A stretch of DNA of 64,000 nucleotides from assembly GCF_014201115.1 (NCBI RefSeq), contig NZ_JACHDO010000001.1, positions 5,580,001-5,644,000 on the forward strand, read 5' to 3'. Shown here piece by piece: positions 8,323 through 21,833 of this stretch. A program made the translations under genes and the position numbers. Under the pieces are notes generated by a model. The model searched no databases and was not told where the DNA came from. It saw nothing but the letters and a program-made list of their open reading frames with translations. Each line of letters begins with the position of its first letter. Position 1 is the first letter of the stretch. The DNA comes from Nocardiopsis metallicus. GTDB taxonomy: Bacteria > Actinomycetota > Actinomycetes > Streptosporangiales > Streptosporangiaceae.

Positions 8323-8445
8323 TCAGCTCTCGCTGGCCGCGGTGGCTTCCGTCCACAGGTCGAGCTCGGCACGGTCCGCCTGGATCTTGCGGTAGACGGC
8401 GAAAGCCCCGAGGGCCACCAGCGCCAGAACGATGATCTTCTTCAC
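8323..8445 (-). CDS. DLW-39 family small membrane-anchored protein
   Basis: A 40-residue peptide starting VKKIIVLALVALGAFAVYRK with one hydrophobic helix, followed by the invariant QADRAE-DLW-TEAT signature that gives the family its name. The GTG at 8445 gives the usual family length and has AAAGGG 8 bases upstream; the longer in-frame extension upstream lacks family similarity. Function unknown. It lies upstream of and on the same strand as tRNA-Ala. Confidence 0.9.
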   Translation of the reverse strand: MKKIIVLALVALGAFAVYRKIQADRAELDLWTEATAASES

Positions 8446-8634
8446 TGTCCGGACCCTTTCTCTGTTGGAAAACCGGTCGTACTCACGGATGCCCGCCCGG
8501 GGGCGGGGCTCCGAGGGCAACTTTATGAGGTTGTCACCTAGCAGACTAGCAAGCCATGGCGGGCTGTCCCCGCCATGGTGGACCGATTCACACCGGCTTG
8601 TGCGCCTGATCCGTCCGGAGGCGGTTCCGTACGC

Positions 8635-9468
8635 TCATGTCAGCAGCGCCATCCGACGCAGAATCCCGACTGTGGCCTGCGAAGACGCGGCGATTCGTGT
8701 CAGATCCTGCCAGACCCGGCGACAGGAGCGGACTGATTCCTCGGCTTCGATGATTCCGCCGCCCTGGGTGGCCTCGACATAGGCGAGGTCGGCCTCGTCC
8801 TCCTCGAACTCCAGGATGGAGAAGGGTCCGGCCAGGCCGGCGTGCGGTCCGGCGGAGGTCGGCAGCAACTGGACCGTCACGCGTTCGGACTGGGTGGCCA
8901 GCTCGACGATCCGGCTGGCCTGGGCCCGTAAGAGGCCCAGATCGGCGGAGACGCGTTGGAGGGCGTCCTCCTCCACCACCGCGTGGTAGCGGACCAGCGA
9001 GCCGGAGTCGAGGATCTCCTGGCGTTTGAGGTGGGCGGCGACCATCCGTTCGGCAGCCCTCCCGTCGCGGCCGAGGGAGCGCGCCAGGGCGGCGGTGTAG
9101 TCCGGGGTCTGGAGCAGGTCCGGGACGAGGATGCCCGCGTAGGACTGGATGGACACCGCCCCGGCCTCGTTGCCGACGTAAGCGGAGGAGAGGACGTCCT
9201 CGTACTCGGTCCACCACGGCCGCAGCCGGGACTCGCGGACCAGGGTCAGAATGGCCTCGCGCTGTCCGCCGGTGACCCCGTAGAGGCGCAGCAGCGCGGA
9301 GATCTCCATGACCGAGGGCCATTTACGGATTCCGGTCTCGATGTGCCCGAGCTTGGCGGGCGACCACTCGAGCTCCTCCGCCACGTCGTTGAGGGTCAGG
9401 CCCGCCTGCACACGGCGGCGGCGGAGCTCGGCGGACAGTCGCCGACGGCGAACCGTGGGGCTGGTCAT
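8635..9468 (-). CDS. XRE-family HTH regulator with DUF5753 domain
   Basis: A 277-residue protein: HTH_XRE at about residues 13-67 (LRRRRVQAGLTLNDVAEELEWSPAKLGHIETG) and a DUF5753 domain at about 85-262 (WWTEYEDVLSSAYVGNEAGA, VPDLLQTPDYTAAL, FSILEF...DLAYVE). This is the abundant actinomycete class that includes WhiJ-like regulators, frequently paired with a DUF397 partner; none is seen within a few kilobases. Its promoter carries tandem CTAG-containing repeats. Confidence 0.92.
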   Translation of the reverse strand: MTSPTVRRRRLSAELRRRRVQAGLTLNDVAEELEWSPAKLGHIETGIRKWPSVMEISALLRLYGVTGGQREAILTLVRESRLRPWWTEYEDVLSSAYVGNEAGAVSIQSYAGILVPDLLQTPDYTAALARSLGRDGRAAERMVAAHLKRQEILDSGSLVRYHAVVEEDALQRVSADLGLLRAQASRIVELATQSERVTVQLLPTSAGPHAGLAGPFSILEFEEDEADLAYVEATQGGGIIEAEESVRSCRRVWQDLTRIAASSQATVGILRRMALLT

Positions 9469-9915
9469 AACACTGATCCAATGACGCAGAGTGTCGGAGG
9501 TATCTCACCAGAGAAACACGGCATCTAGCATCTAGCAATGAGTCTCTAGAAAAGAGCGACCGTTTCGATGCATTAGGGGAGGGGCGGGATACGCGGCCCT
9601 CTGGGGAAATCCGCAGCTTTGTTACAATAAGTCACTGGAGTTGCGCACCAGGGAGTCACACGAGAGTGAGCGCCCAACGCCCTTTACTCGGGTCACGGTC
9701 CTCGGGCCACAGCAGCCCCACCGGCACCGGGACACGGTCGGGCGGGAGGGATGGGCCGGGAGTTGGGAGGAGCCGAGTACCCCGCCAATGCCCACGAGGC
9801 GCACTTTGTGACCTTGTGTCGCGTTTGCCGCATTCCACTGTTCAGGGAAGGAAAGCGCGTACGATGCTTGAGGTGCCCGTCCCGGCGGGCCTACCCGCAC
9901 ACGTAGAGGAAACCC
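9469..9915. promoter_or_regulatory. Divergent regulatory region with CTAG repeats
   Basis: This is a 447-bp gene-free gap. Directly upstream of the XRE gene, atctagc occurs twice in tandem (9523-9536) and tctctaga follows at 9542-9549, so three CTAG centres fall within 24 bp. A TACAAT hexamer lies at 9623. A TACGAT hexamer at 9860 could serve the gene at 9916. The rest has no recognisable feature. Confidence 0.5.
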
Positions 9916-10224
9916 ATGAGCTACCCGCTTGACGACGCCGAGCAGCTGATCGCGAACGCGGAGGCCCAGATGCCTCCGAGTACCCGGTCACGCCTCATCG
10001 CGAAACTCCGTATGGGTAAGCACATCGACGACGCGGCGGGAGAGCTGGGCATCAGCCCCAAGCAGGTCTTCTCCACCGCGCGCGTCCTCAAGCCCTTCGG
10101 TGAGCAGCTCGACGCCACCCTCACCGACCAGCGCGACCCGTCCCTGCCCCACGGCAGCGTCACCGGGTACAACAAGCGCTGCCGCTGCCCCGAGTGCAGG
10201 AGCGCCCTCCAACAACGCGTCTGA
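9916..10224 (+). CDS. Small HTH protein with C-terminal Cys knuckle (function unknown)
   Basis: A 102-residue protein. Residues about 25-62 look like a helix-turn-helix (RLIAKLRMGKHIDDAAGELG, ISPKQVFSTARVL). The C-terminus has a compact His/Cys motif HGSVTGYNKRCRCPECRSA (about 79-97). That HGT-like GY..CRC..CR arrangement recurs in small actinobacterial and phage proteins and probably binds zinc. The ATG at 9916 has GAGGA upstream. DNA binding is inferred. It has its own terminator at 10237. Confidence 0.75.
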   Translation: MSYPLDDAEQLIANAEAQMPPSTRSRLIAKLRMGKHIDDAAGELGISPKQVFSTARVLKPFGEQLDATLTDQRDPSLPHGSVTGYNKRCRCPECRSALQQRV

Positions 10225-10236
10225 ACCGTTAGAACC

Positions 10237-10269
10237 GTTCGGGACCCGGTCCGAAACCTGGTCCCGAAC
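10237..10269 (+). terminator. Terminator of the small HTH gene
   Basis: A 10-bp perfect stem (10237-10246 with 10260-10269) with a 13-nt loop, 12 bases after the stop codon. Confidence 0.75.
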
Positions 10270-10387
10270 ACCCCGGCCCATTCCGGCCACTGCCACGACC
10301 TGCATAAACGCGCTGTTAACCCAGACTTCTCGAACCAATACGCCCTGCGGAGGCTTATGGGGCGAGAGTTCGGGGGAGACCGCTGAC

Positions 10388-10483
10388 ATGAACGAGCACG
10401 TGGACTGGTCGGCGATGAGCGAGGACGACTTCGTTGCGCTGCTGAGGCAGCTCATCGATATTCCGGAAGCCGACGAGGACTAG
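10388..10483 (+). CDS. Putative 31-residue acidic peptide
   Basis: A short frame MNEHVDWSAMSEDDFVALLR... ending IPEADED, strongly acidic with one amphipathic helix. The ATG is preceded by the good ribosome site GGGGGAG about 9 bases away, and the codon usage is that of genuine genes (GC third positions). It lies 163 bp beyond the small HTH gene and is followed by hairpins. There is no homology evidence available here, so it remains a candidate small protein. Confidence 0.5.
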   Translation: MNEHVDWSAMSEDDFVALLRQLIDIPEADED

Positions 10484-10547
10484 CGCGGGACCCCGGCGGT
10501 CCCGTACCGCCGTCCGGTCCCGTCGCTACGACGGTTCCCCTACCCCC

Positions 10548-10610
10548 GGTGCGTGTTCGGCGGACACGCACCTGACCGCCCCGCGCTCCTCGGAGACAGG
10601 GGCGGTAACT
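10548..10610. terminator. Paired hairpins between convergent units
   Basis: A 9-bp stem GGTGCGTGT/ACACGCACC (10548-10572) is followed by ACCGCCCC/GGGGCGGT, between the 31-codon ORF and the end of fbpC. Confidence 0.7.
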
Positions 10611-10646
10611 CCCCCGAAGGTTCCGGCGAACGCACGGCTGGTGTTC

Positions 10647-11777
10647 TCAGCTGTGCCCCGCCGTCACCGTCGGCCGAGTCTCCCAGCCGTGCGCGCTCGC
10701 CGCCTCACCGGTGAAGAAGGCGACCTCCCCGGAGACCCGGATCCGCACGCGCGCGCCGACCGCGGGGGCCGGATGACGGTGCGAGCGCGCCCTGACCCGC
10801 GTTCCGGAACCGTCCACCGCCAGGTAGACCACGCTGTCGTGCCCGGCGAAGACCACGTCCGCCACCCGGCCGGGGACACCCTCGTCGACGTCGACCGGCA
10901 CCTCGTCCGCCAGGTCGAACTCGATGCGTTCGGGCCTCAGCACGACCGATCCCCCGCCCCGCTGGCCCTCGGTGTAGGGGGCCAGCGTTCCCAGGGCGCA
11001 CTCCACCCCCGCGGAACCCAGCTCGCCCGGGATCACCACGGTCTCCCCCAGGTACTTGGCCAGCCCCGCGTCGCCAGGGCGTTCGTACACCTCACGGGGT
11101 GTCCCGCTCTGCATGATCTCGCCCTCGCGCATCAGCGCCACGCTGTCCGCGGTGGACAGCGCCTCCTCGGGGTCGTGGGTCACCAGCAGGGCGGTCACCC
11201 CGGCGGTGCGCAGTACCTGCCGTACCTCCTCCCGCAGCCCCGACCGCAGTGCGGGGTCGAGCGCGTTGAAGGGTTCGTCCAGCATGATCAGGGCCGGTTC
11301 GGGGGCCAGGGCCCGGGCCAGGGCGACCCGCTGCTGCTGACCGCCGGACAGCTCGTGCGGCATCCGAGCGGCGTACCCGGTCAGCCCCACCAGCTCCAGG
11401 ACCTCCTCTGTACGGGCCCGGCGACGAGTACGGCCGCCCACCCGCTCCCGCCACCCCCGGCCCAGACCGAACGCGACGTTGCGGGCCACGGACATGTGCG
11501 GAAAGAGAGCGCCCTCCTGGGGAACCACGCCCACGCCCCGGCGCTCGGGGCGCACATGGGATCCGCGCCCCTGGGCCAGGACGCGTTCACCGATCCGGAT
11601 CGTTCCGGAATCCAGCCGCTCGAACCCGGCGACCAGCCGGAGCAGGGTGGTCTTCCCGCAGCCCGACGGGCCGAGCAGGGCACCTAGCGAGCCCTCGGGA
11701 ACCGACATGTCGACCCCGTGCAGCACACCGGTGCGACCGAAGGACTTCTCCGCGCCCTCGACGACGAGACCGCTCAC
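10647..11777 (-). CDS. fbpC: ABC transporter ATP-binding protein, ferric iron (FbpC-type)
   Basis: A 376-residue ABC ATPase. The Walker A is GPSGCGKTT (about 37-45), Q-loop VVPQEGALFPHM, signature LSGGQQQR and Walker B LIMLDEPF. A C-terminal TOBE-like regulatory domain (about 240-365) is typical of the FbpC/PotA/CysA subfamily. It energises the permease encoded immediately upstream (4-bp gap) in the order fbpA-fbpB-fbpC. Iron specificity is inferred from the partner binding protein and the iron box. Confidence 0.92.
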   Translation of the reverse strand: MSGLVVEGAEKSFGRTGVLHGVDMSVPEGSLGALLGPSGCGKTTLLRLVAGFERLDSGTIRIGERVLAQGRGSHVRPERRGVGVVPQEGALFPHMSVARNVAFGLGRGWRERVGGRTRRRARTEEVLELVGLTGYAARMPHELSGGQQQRVALARALAPEPALIMLDEPFNALDPALRSGLREEVRQVLRTAGVTALLVTHDPEEALSTADSVALMREGEIMQSGTPREVYERPGDAGLAKYLGETVVIPGELGSAGVECALGTLAPYTEGQRGGGSVVLRPERIEFDLADEVPVDVDEGVPGRVADVVFAGHDSVVYLAVDGSGTRVRARSHRHPAPAVGARVRIRVSGEVAFFTGEAASAHGWETRPTVTAGHS

Positions 11778-11781
11778 GGGA

Positions 11782-13452
11782 TCACCTCTCCATTGCCGTG
11801 GCCTTGCGGCCGAGTACGAACGCGGGCACCGAGGCCAGGACGATGAGCATCATCGCGTAGGGCGCCGCGGCGGCGAAGCGGCCCACGTTGGTGGCCGACC
11901 AGAGCCGCATCGCGATGGTCTCCATCCCGGTGGGGTGCAGCATCAGCGTCACCGGGAGCTCTTTCATGCAGGTCAGGAAGACGAGTGTGGCACCGGCCGC
12001 CACTCCGGGGAAGGCCAGGGGAAGCGTGATGCGGGTGAACACCTGCGGGGGAGTGCGGCCCAGCGAACGGCCGATCTCCTCCAGCCCCGGCGGGGACTGG
12101 GCGACCGCGCTGCGCACCGAGCCGACCGCCGCGGGCAGGAACAGCAGTGCGTAGGCGAAGATCAGCAGGGGGAGCTGCTGGTACAGCGCGAAGGCGTGGT
12201 TCACCGCGAAGTAGACCAGCGCCACGGCGACCACCACGCCGGGCATCGAGTAGCCCATCCAGGTGGCCCCCTCCAGCAGGCGGGGGACCCGGCCGCGGTG
12301 GCGGGCCGCGAGGATGCCGACGGGCAGCGCGAGGACCAGCGTGACAACGGCACCGGCCGCCGAGACGCCGAGCGTGGTCAGCGCGGTCTCCACCATCCGC
12401 GGCAGGTCCACCCCGGCCGAGGAGCCCCGGGCGATCCAGTAGCTGAGGCTGACCACGGGGAAGACCAGGGCGGCCGCGGCGACCAGGACGAACGGGAGCA
12501 CCAGCAGAGCGCTGGCCAGCGCCCGCACGGCGGGGGCCAGACCCGGCGCACGGGTGAGTTTCGGGGGGAGCTGTTCGAGGAGTTCGGCCGACACGTCACG
12601 GGGCGGGCGAGTCCGCGTGGCACCCGATCCGACCCGGCTGAACCGAGCGCGGCCGCGGGCTCGGGCCTCGCCCCACAGCACCAGGAGGGTGACGGCGACC
12701 AGGACCGCGCTCAGCGAGGCCGCGCTGGCCATGTCGAAGCGGTTGGCGTAGTCGTTGTAGATGGCCCTGGTGATGGTGTCGTAGCGCATGGTGGCCACGG
12801 AACCGAAGTCGGAGAGTACGTACAGAGCGACCAGCAGCGAACCCGCCGCGGCCGAGGGCTGTACGTGCCGGAGCGTCACCCGGGTCAGGACGTACCAGGG
12901 GCCGCGGCCCAGGGAACGGGCCACCTCCTCCTGGTCCCGGTCGGCCAGGCTCAGGGCGGCGACCACGGGCAGGAAGACGTAGGGGTACGTGCACAGGGTG
13001 AGGACGATCGCCGAACCGACGAAACCGCGGACCTCGGGGACCGCCTCCATCCACACCATCGCGGCGACGTAGCTCGGGATGGCCAGGGGGAGCGTGGCGA
13101 CCAGAGCCCAGAACCGGTTTCCGGGCAGGCGTACCCGGGACACGAGCAGGGCCAGCCCGACCCCGAGGACCAGGCAGCCCGCGGTGACGGTCGCGGTCAG
13201 GGTGAGGCTGTTGACCAGGAGTTCGACGGTCCGGCCCCGGGTGAGCGCCTCGACCAGGGAGGACGGGCCCTCCGAGAAGGCCTGGAAGAGCACGTAGAGC
13301 AGCGGCAGGACCGCCAGTACCGCCGTCGCCCCGGCCAGAAGGTACAGGGGCAGGGTGAGCGGCGGGGAGAAGGGTAGGCAGACAACACGGCCGGAGCCCC
13401 CCCTCTTCTGGGAAGGCTCCGGCTTGGTGCGTCCGTGCTGGACGTCGGTCAC
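11782..13452 (-). CDS. fbpB: Ferric iron ABC transporter permease, fused two-unit FbpB type
   Basis: A 556-residue membrane protein with about 12 helices arranged as two homologous halves, each with an EAA-like cytoplasmic loop (EEVARSLGRGPWYVLTRVTL and EEIGRSLGRTPPQVFTRITL). This duplicated permease is the hallmark of FbpB/ThiP-type importers. It starts with GTG at 13452 overlapping the fbpA stop codon (GTGA), so translation is coupled. Confidence 0.93.
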   Translation of the reverse strand: MTDVQHGRTKPEPSQKRGGSGRVVCLPFSPPLTLPLYLLAGATAVLAVLPLLYVLFQAFSEGPSSLVEALTRGRTVELLVNSLTLTATVTAGCLVLGVGLALLVSRVRLPGNRFWALVATLPLAIPSYVAAMVWMEAVPEVRGFVGSAIVLTLCTYPYVFLPVVAALSLADRDQEEVARSLGRGPWYVLTRVTLRHVQPSAAAGSLLVALYVLSDFGSVATMRYDTITRAIYNDYANRFDMASAASLSAVLVAVTLLVLWGEARARGRARFSRVGSGATRTRPPRDVSAELLEQLPPKLTRAPGLAPAVRALASALLVLPFVLVAAAALVFPVVSLSYWIARGSSAGVDLPRMVETALTTLGVSAAGAVVTLVLALPVGILAARHRGRVPRLLEGATWMGYSMPGVVVAVALVYFAVNHAFALYQQLPLLIFAYALLFLPAAVGSVRSAVAQSPPGLEEIGRSLGRTPPQVFTRITLPLAFPGVAAGATLVFLTCMKELPVTLMLHPTGMETIAMRLWSATNVGRFAAAAPYAMMLIVLASVPAFVLGRKATAMER

Positions 13453-14486
13453 TCCAGGCCCGCCTCGCGGAGCATCTCGACCGTCTCGTCCAGGGAGTGC
13501 AGGTCGCTCAGATCGATGTCGGGCTGCTCGAGGGTGTCGACCTCGGGCAGGCCCTCGCCCAGTTCCACCCCGTCCACCAGCGGGTACTCAGAGGTCTCGT
13601 TGGTGAAGTAGCTCTGGGCCTCGTCGCTGAGGAGGTACTCCAGAGCGGTCTGGGCGCCCTCGGGGTTCGAGGCGTTGGCGGTGATGGCCGCACCCGCCAC
13701 GTTCACCAGGCCACCGGCGTCGCCCGCGGGCAGGTAGTGCAGCTCGGAGGTGACCTCGTCCGGGGTCTCCTTCATGCGCTCGTACCAGTAGTAGTGGTTG
13801 TTGAGGCTGATGTCGATCTCGCCGGTCTCAAGCCCGTCGAGCATCGCGCGGTTGTTCTCGAAGGTCTGGACGTCGTTGGCGACCATGTCCTCCAGCCACT
13901 GCTGGGCGGCCTCCTCGCCCTCGATCACGCGCAGGCCGGTGACGAAGGCCTGGAAGCTGGCGTTGGTCGGGGCGATGCCGACCCGGCCCTCCCACTCGGG
14001 GTCGGTCAGATCCAGCACGCTGTCCGGGAGGTCGTCGACGTTCTCGGGGTTGTAGGCGATGACCCGGGAGCGGCCGGAGATGCCGACCCACTCGCCGTTG
14101 GTGGCCCGGTACTCGGCGGGCACCTGGTCGGTGATCTCGGGCGGCAGCTCCGCGAGGAGACCCTCCTGGACGAGGAAGCCGAGAGCGCCCGCGTCCTGCC
14201 CGATGAACAGGTCGGCGTTGGTGTCCTCGCCCTCGGTCTCGATCTGGTTGGCCATCTGGGCGGTGTCGCCGTAACGGACGTCGATCTCCAGGCCGGTGGA
14301 CTCGCGCATCATGTCGATGAGCGGATCGATGAGCTCCTGGTCTCGACCGGAGTAGATGGTGATGGCCTCGTCGGCGTCACCGTTCTCGCCGGAGGCGGAG
14401 TCGTCGCCGCCACAGGCGGTGGCCAGCAGAGCGAAAACGGGCACCGCGACGAGCGCGAGCCTGAATCGCTGGGGGAGGGCGTTCAT
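13449..14486 (-). CDS. fbpA: Ferric iron ABC transporter substrate-binding lipoprotein (FbpA type)
   Basis: A 345-residue lipoprotein: signal peptide with lipobox LATAC (lipidated Cys25), then a periplasmic-binding fold starting ITIYSGRDQELIDPLI, characteristic of FbpA/FutA ferric-binding proteins. The tyrosine cluster NNHYYWYE is placed like the Fe3+-coordinating tyrosines of this family. First gene of a three-gene operon with a candidate iron-regulator box 57 bp upstream. Confidence 0.93.
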   Translation of the reverse strand: MNALPQRFRLALVAVPVFALLATACGGDDSASGENGDADEAITIYSGRDQELIDPLIDMMRESTGLEIDVRYGDTAQMANQIETEGEDTNADLFIGQDAGALGFLVQEGLLAELPPEITDQVPAEYRATNGEWVGISGRSRVIAYNPENVDDLPDSVLDLTDPEWEGRVGIAPTNASFQAFVTGLRVIEGEEAAQQWLEDMVANDVQTFENNRAMLDGLETGEIDISLNNHYYWYERMKETPDEVTSELHYLPAGDAGGLVNVAGAAITANASNPEGAQTALEYLLSDEAQSYFTNETSEYPLVDGVELGEGLPEVDTLEQPDIDLSDLHSLDETVEMLREAGLE

Positions 14487-14542
14487 CGGGTTCTCCTACC
14501 GAGGTTCATGGGTATTAGACTCGGCCGGCCCGAGTACACAAC

Positions 14543-14561
14543 GAAGGCGAGCCTAACTCAG
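14543..14561 (-). promoter_or_regulatory. Candidate iron box (DmdR1/IdeR-type) upstream of fbpA
   Basis: On the minus strand the 19-mer contains TTAGGCTCGCCT and agrees with TTAGGTTAGGCTCACCTAA-type iron boxes at 13 of 19 positions, best in the centre and 3' half. A second partly similar stretch lies at 14561-14580. The position just upstream of an iron importer supports iron repression. Confidence 0.6.
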
Positions 14562-14733
14562 GGAAGGCTGTCCTTACAACGTTAAACCCGACGGTAATCA
14601 ACGTTTACCCTAGTGACACACATTACAAATAAGGTCAACAGTCACCATCTGCACATTAGTTCACAGGGGGAACACTGGAAACAAACAAGGGATCATCCGA
14701 CAATAGGATGACCCCATGAAAAAAGAACAATAC

Positions 14734-14776
14734 AAAAAAGGAGGAGGCCCGCTCCGAAGAACGAACCCCCTCCCCT
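14734..14776 (-). terminator. rRNA operon terminator
   Basis: Downstream of 5S on the minus strand, a GGAGGGG-type arm (14766-14775) pairs with a CCTCCTCC arm (14740-14747) and is followed by six Ts (14734-14739): an intrinsic terminator with a U tract. Confidence 0.75.
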
Positions 14777-14785
14777 CAAGAAAAA

Positions 14786-14904
14786 CCGTGGCAGCGACCT
14801 ACTCTCCCACCCCATCACAGAGCAGTACCATCAGCGCAAGGAGACTTAACGACCGGGTTCGGAATGAGACCGGGTGTGACCCTCCTGCTAAAACCACCAC
14901 GGAA
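14786..14904 (-). rRNA. rrf: 5S ribosomal RNA
   Basis: About 117-119 nt on the minus strand with complementary ends (TTCCGTGG at the 5' side, CCACGG at the 3' side) and conserved 5S segments such as CATTCCGAACCCGG and GGGAGAGTAGG. It lies downstream of 23S in the same operon; ends are approximate to a few bases. Confidence 0.95.
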
Positions 14905-14995
14905 ACCAACAACCACCATGACTCAACCCCGAAAGGGAATCACGACAGCCAAGCTTTCGTGAACAAGCGTGCGCGAACATCCAATTATCTGCAGC

Positions 14996-19953
<4,958 letters not shown>

Positions 19954-20100
19954 GGTCAAACAACCCATCCCGGCGACCGCGAGGGTCAGCCTGGGGTGAG
20001 TAAACCTAGAAGAAATCCTGACCGATCATCTCGCGATGACCAATCAAAGGAACCCTACGCACCGAAGTGCGTCGGGGCCAAAACAAACATGGCTTAAAGA

Positions 20101-20140
20101 AAATCAAACACGCGCTGTTGAGTTCTCAAGAAACAATCAC
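20101..20140 (-). promoter_or_regulatory. Conserved rRNA leader element
   Basis: On the minus strand the leader contains TTTCTTGAGAACTCAACAG, matching the TTGAGAACTCAACAG-type leader motif found upstream of 16S rRNA in many actinobacteria, where it is linked to antitermination or RNase III processing. Confidence 0.7.
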
Positions 20141-20264
20141 TCTTCCCGTACAAGCGCCGGAACCAGCTGGTTCCGTCTGCTCTTCCGCGGAAGGCTTTCT
20201 GCGTTTCGGCCGCTTTCGCGTCCGGTCCACCGCGTGAGCGGCAGATACGCTGTGTTGTGTCTTT

Positions 20265-20293
20265 ACTTTATCAGGTGTTCCGCGCCCCGCCAA
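20265..20293 (-). promoter_or_regulatory. Principal-sigma promoter of the rRNA operon
   Basis: Minus strand: -35 TTGGCG (20293-20288), a 17-bp spacer, and -10 TAAAGT (20270-20265), predicting a start near 20258 and a leader of roughly 300 nt before 16S. Additional upstream promoters are likely but were not resolved. Confidence 0.65.
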
Positions 20294-21170
20294 ATCGGCG
20301 GTTTGTGTTGTTCCTAATCGGGGTAAAGCCCGTTGTGCCTTTCCCAGCCTAGCGTTTCCTCGGCGGTGTTTTCACCGCGTTGTTTCCGCTGGCCTGTTCG
20401 AAGCAACTCCCCGAGCCTACATGCTCCGAGTGTGTGCTCGGACCATCTCGCTTGGAAGAGGGTGTCTGTGATCGCGACCCGGTTCCGAGTCGACCCTCGC
20501 GGGCCGCTCACCGTTCCGCGGCGACCTGGAGAACATTACCCGCCGCCCCCAGCCCAAGCAAACCGGAACTCCTGTGTCACCGGTCACCGCCGCTCTCCCC
20601 CTCCGCAGCGCCCGGACCCCCGTCCCGCGAGAACGTCCCCACGCGCTCGCTCTCTCCGCCCTTCCGCGCGCGGGCGTGCGCGCGGAAACGCGCGTCCGTC
20701 TCTGGTCTCCCCGCGCCCCTCCTGTCGGCCACGACCCCGGCCAATCCTCCCGTCCCCGACCGCCCCCGTTCCCTGCCCCCGTTCCCGCCTCTCCGACCCC
20801 AGCCGTCACTACCACTCACCGCGATGACGAATCCGCACTGCCCGATTCCTCACCTCGTTGACAAAAATTCACGCCTTTCCGGATGACACGCTTCCTCAAC
20901 CCGCAACCAATTCGGAACAACCTTCTCCCATTAACATCACCGCACGTCAGGGGCGCCAGAATCTGCTTCAAGATCATTGATGGGAAAGGCGGGAAAGTTC
21001 TGGAAACACCCTTGTAATTAAGCTGGGCCCGATACATGATGTGCAGCGTTACCGGAACAGGTTCTGCTCCGGTGCCGCCCCGTACGCGGGGAGGAATCAG
21101 ACCAGGCCGCGTGCCGGATGTTCGGGGGGACGGCAGGCGCAGCGCGGCCATGCACCCTGGAAGGACACGC
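20294..21170. other. Gene-free region between the rRNA promoter and the DUF6230 operon
   Basis: About 880 bp. The first part should contain upstream rRNA promoter sequences. The middle (20480-20830) is very GC-rich and low in complexity, with only overlapping Pro/Arg/Ser-rich frames that do not look like genes. The distal part (20860-21030) is AT-richer and has TTGACA at 20859 on the plus strand, a possible -35 for the genes at 21171. Confidence 0.5.
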
Positions 21171-21833
21171 ATGGACACCACATCCCCCGACGTGCTCGAC
21201 GGCTCCACCGACGCCACGGAGACACCGGAGAGCCACACCAGCTGGAAGCGCTTCGCGCTCTTCTCCGTCCCGGCTGGAGCCGCCATCGGCGGCATCCTGG
21301 TGGCGATGGCCAGCGGGGCTCTCGCCGCCTCCTTCAGCATCTCCGGTCAGCAGTTCAAGATCTCCGCCGACGAGATGTACGGCGAGGGCTTCAGCCAGTT
21401 CGGCTGGATCAACGCGACCGTCCGCAATGAACCGGTTCCCACGGCGACCGCCGGCATCAGCGAGGCCGAGATCCACGGCCTGTGCCAGTCGGTGCTGACC
21501 ACCGAGTTCCCCCTGGTCGGCCCGGTTTCGCTGATGCTGACCGCCGGTGACGCCGGTACCCCGGTCCAGGCCTCAGACCTGGTCATCGACATGGAGCAGA
21601 TGGACGGCAACGCCCAGTTCACCAACATGGAGATCGGCCGGGACGCCTCCACCCTGGACAAGGGACCGGACGGGTTCGGTTCGGGGCGCGGCTACACCGA
21701 TCTGTTCGGCATGCAGTCCGACACCATCTATGTGCAGGACCTGGAGCAGACCGCACGGGCGGCCTCCGCAGGAACCTTCAAACTGCACAACCTGAGCCTC
21801 GGTATCTCCCTCGGGGACGACGAGTGCTTCTGA
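21171..21833 (+). CDS. DUF6230 family protein
   Basis: A 220-residue protein with a polar N-terminus, one hydrophobic segment around residues 32-52 (FSVPAGAAIGGILVAMASGALAA, a membrane anchor or uncleaved signal), and an extracellular-type domain containing GQQFKISADEMYGEGF and LYMQ-like acidic stretches. It matches the Streptomyces DUF6230 family, always found just upstream of a DUF6114 gene, as here. Function unknown. The ATG at 21171 has GGAAGGA upstream. Confidence 0.8.
   Translation: MDTTSPDVLDGSTDATETPESHTSWKRFALFSVPAGAAIGGILVAMASGALAASFSISGQQFKISADEMYGEGFSQFGWINATVRNEPVPTATAGISEAEIHGLCQSVLTTEFPLVGPVSLMLTAGDAGTPVQASDLVIDMEQMDGNAQFTNMEIGRDASTLDKGPDGFGSGRGYTDLFGMQSDTIYVQDLEQTARAASAGTFKLHNLSLGISLGDDECF

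Noticed and set aside
11479-13377. A 632-codon open frame on the plus strand
   Set aside because: It is antisense to fbpB/fbpC, is low-complexity (Gly/Arg/Asp/His-rich) and has no domains; long antisense frames are expected in high-GC DNA.
20333-20886. Pro/Arg/Ser-rich frames upstream of the rRNA promoter
   Set aside because: Overlapping frames on both strands with no ribosome sites, no domains and low-complexity composition.
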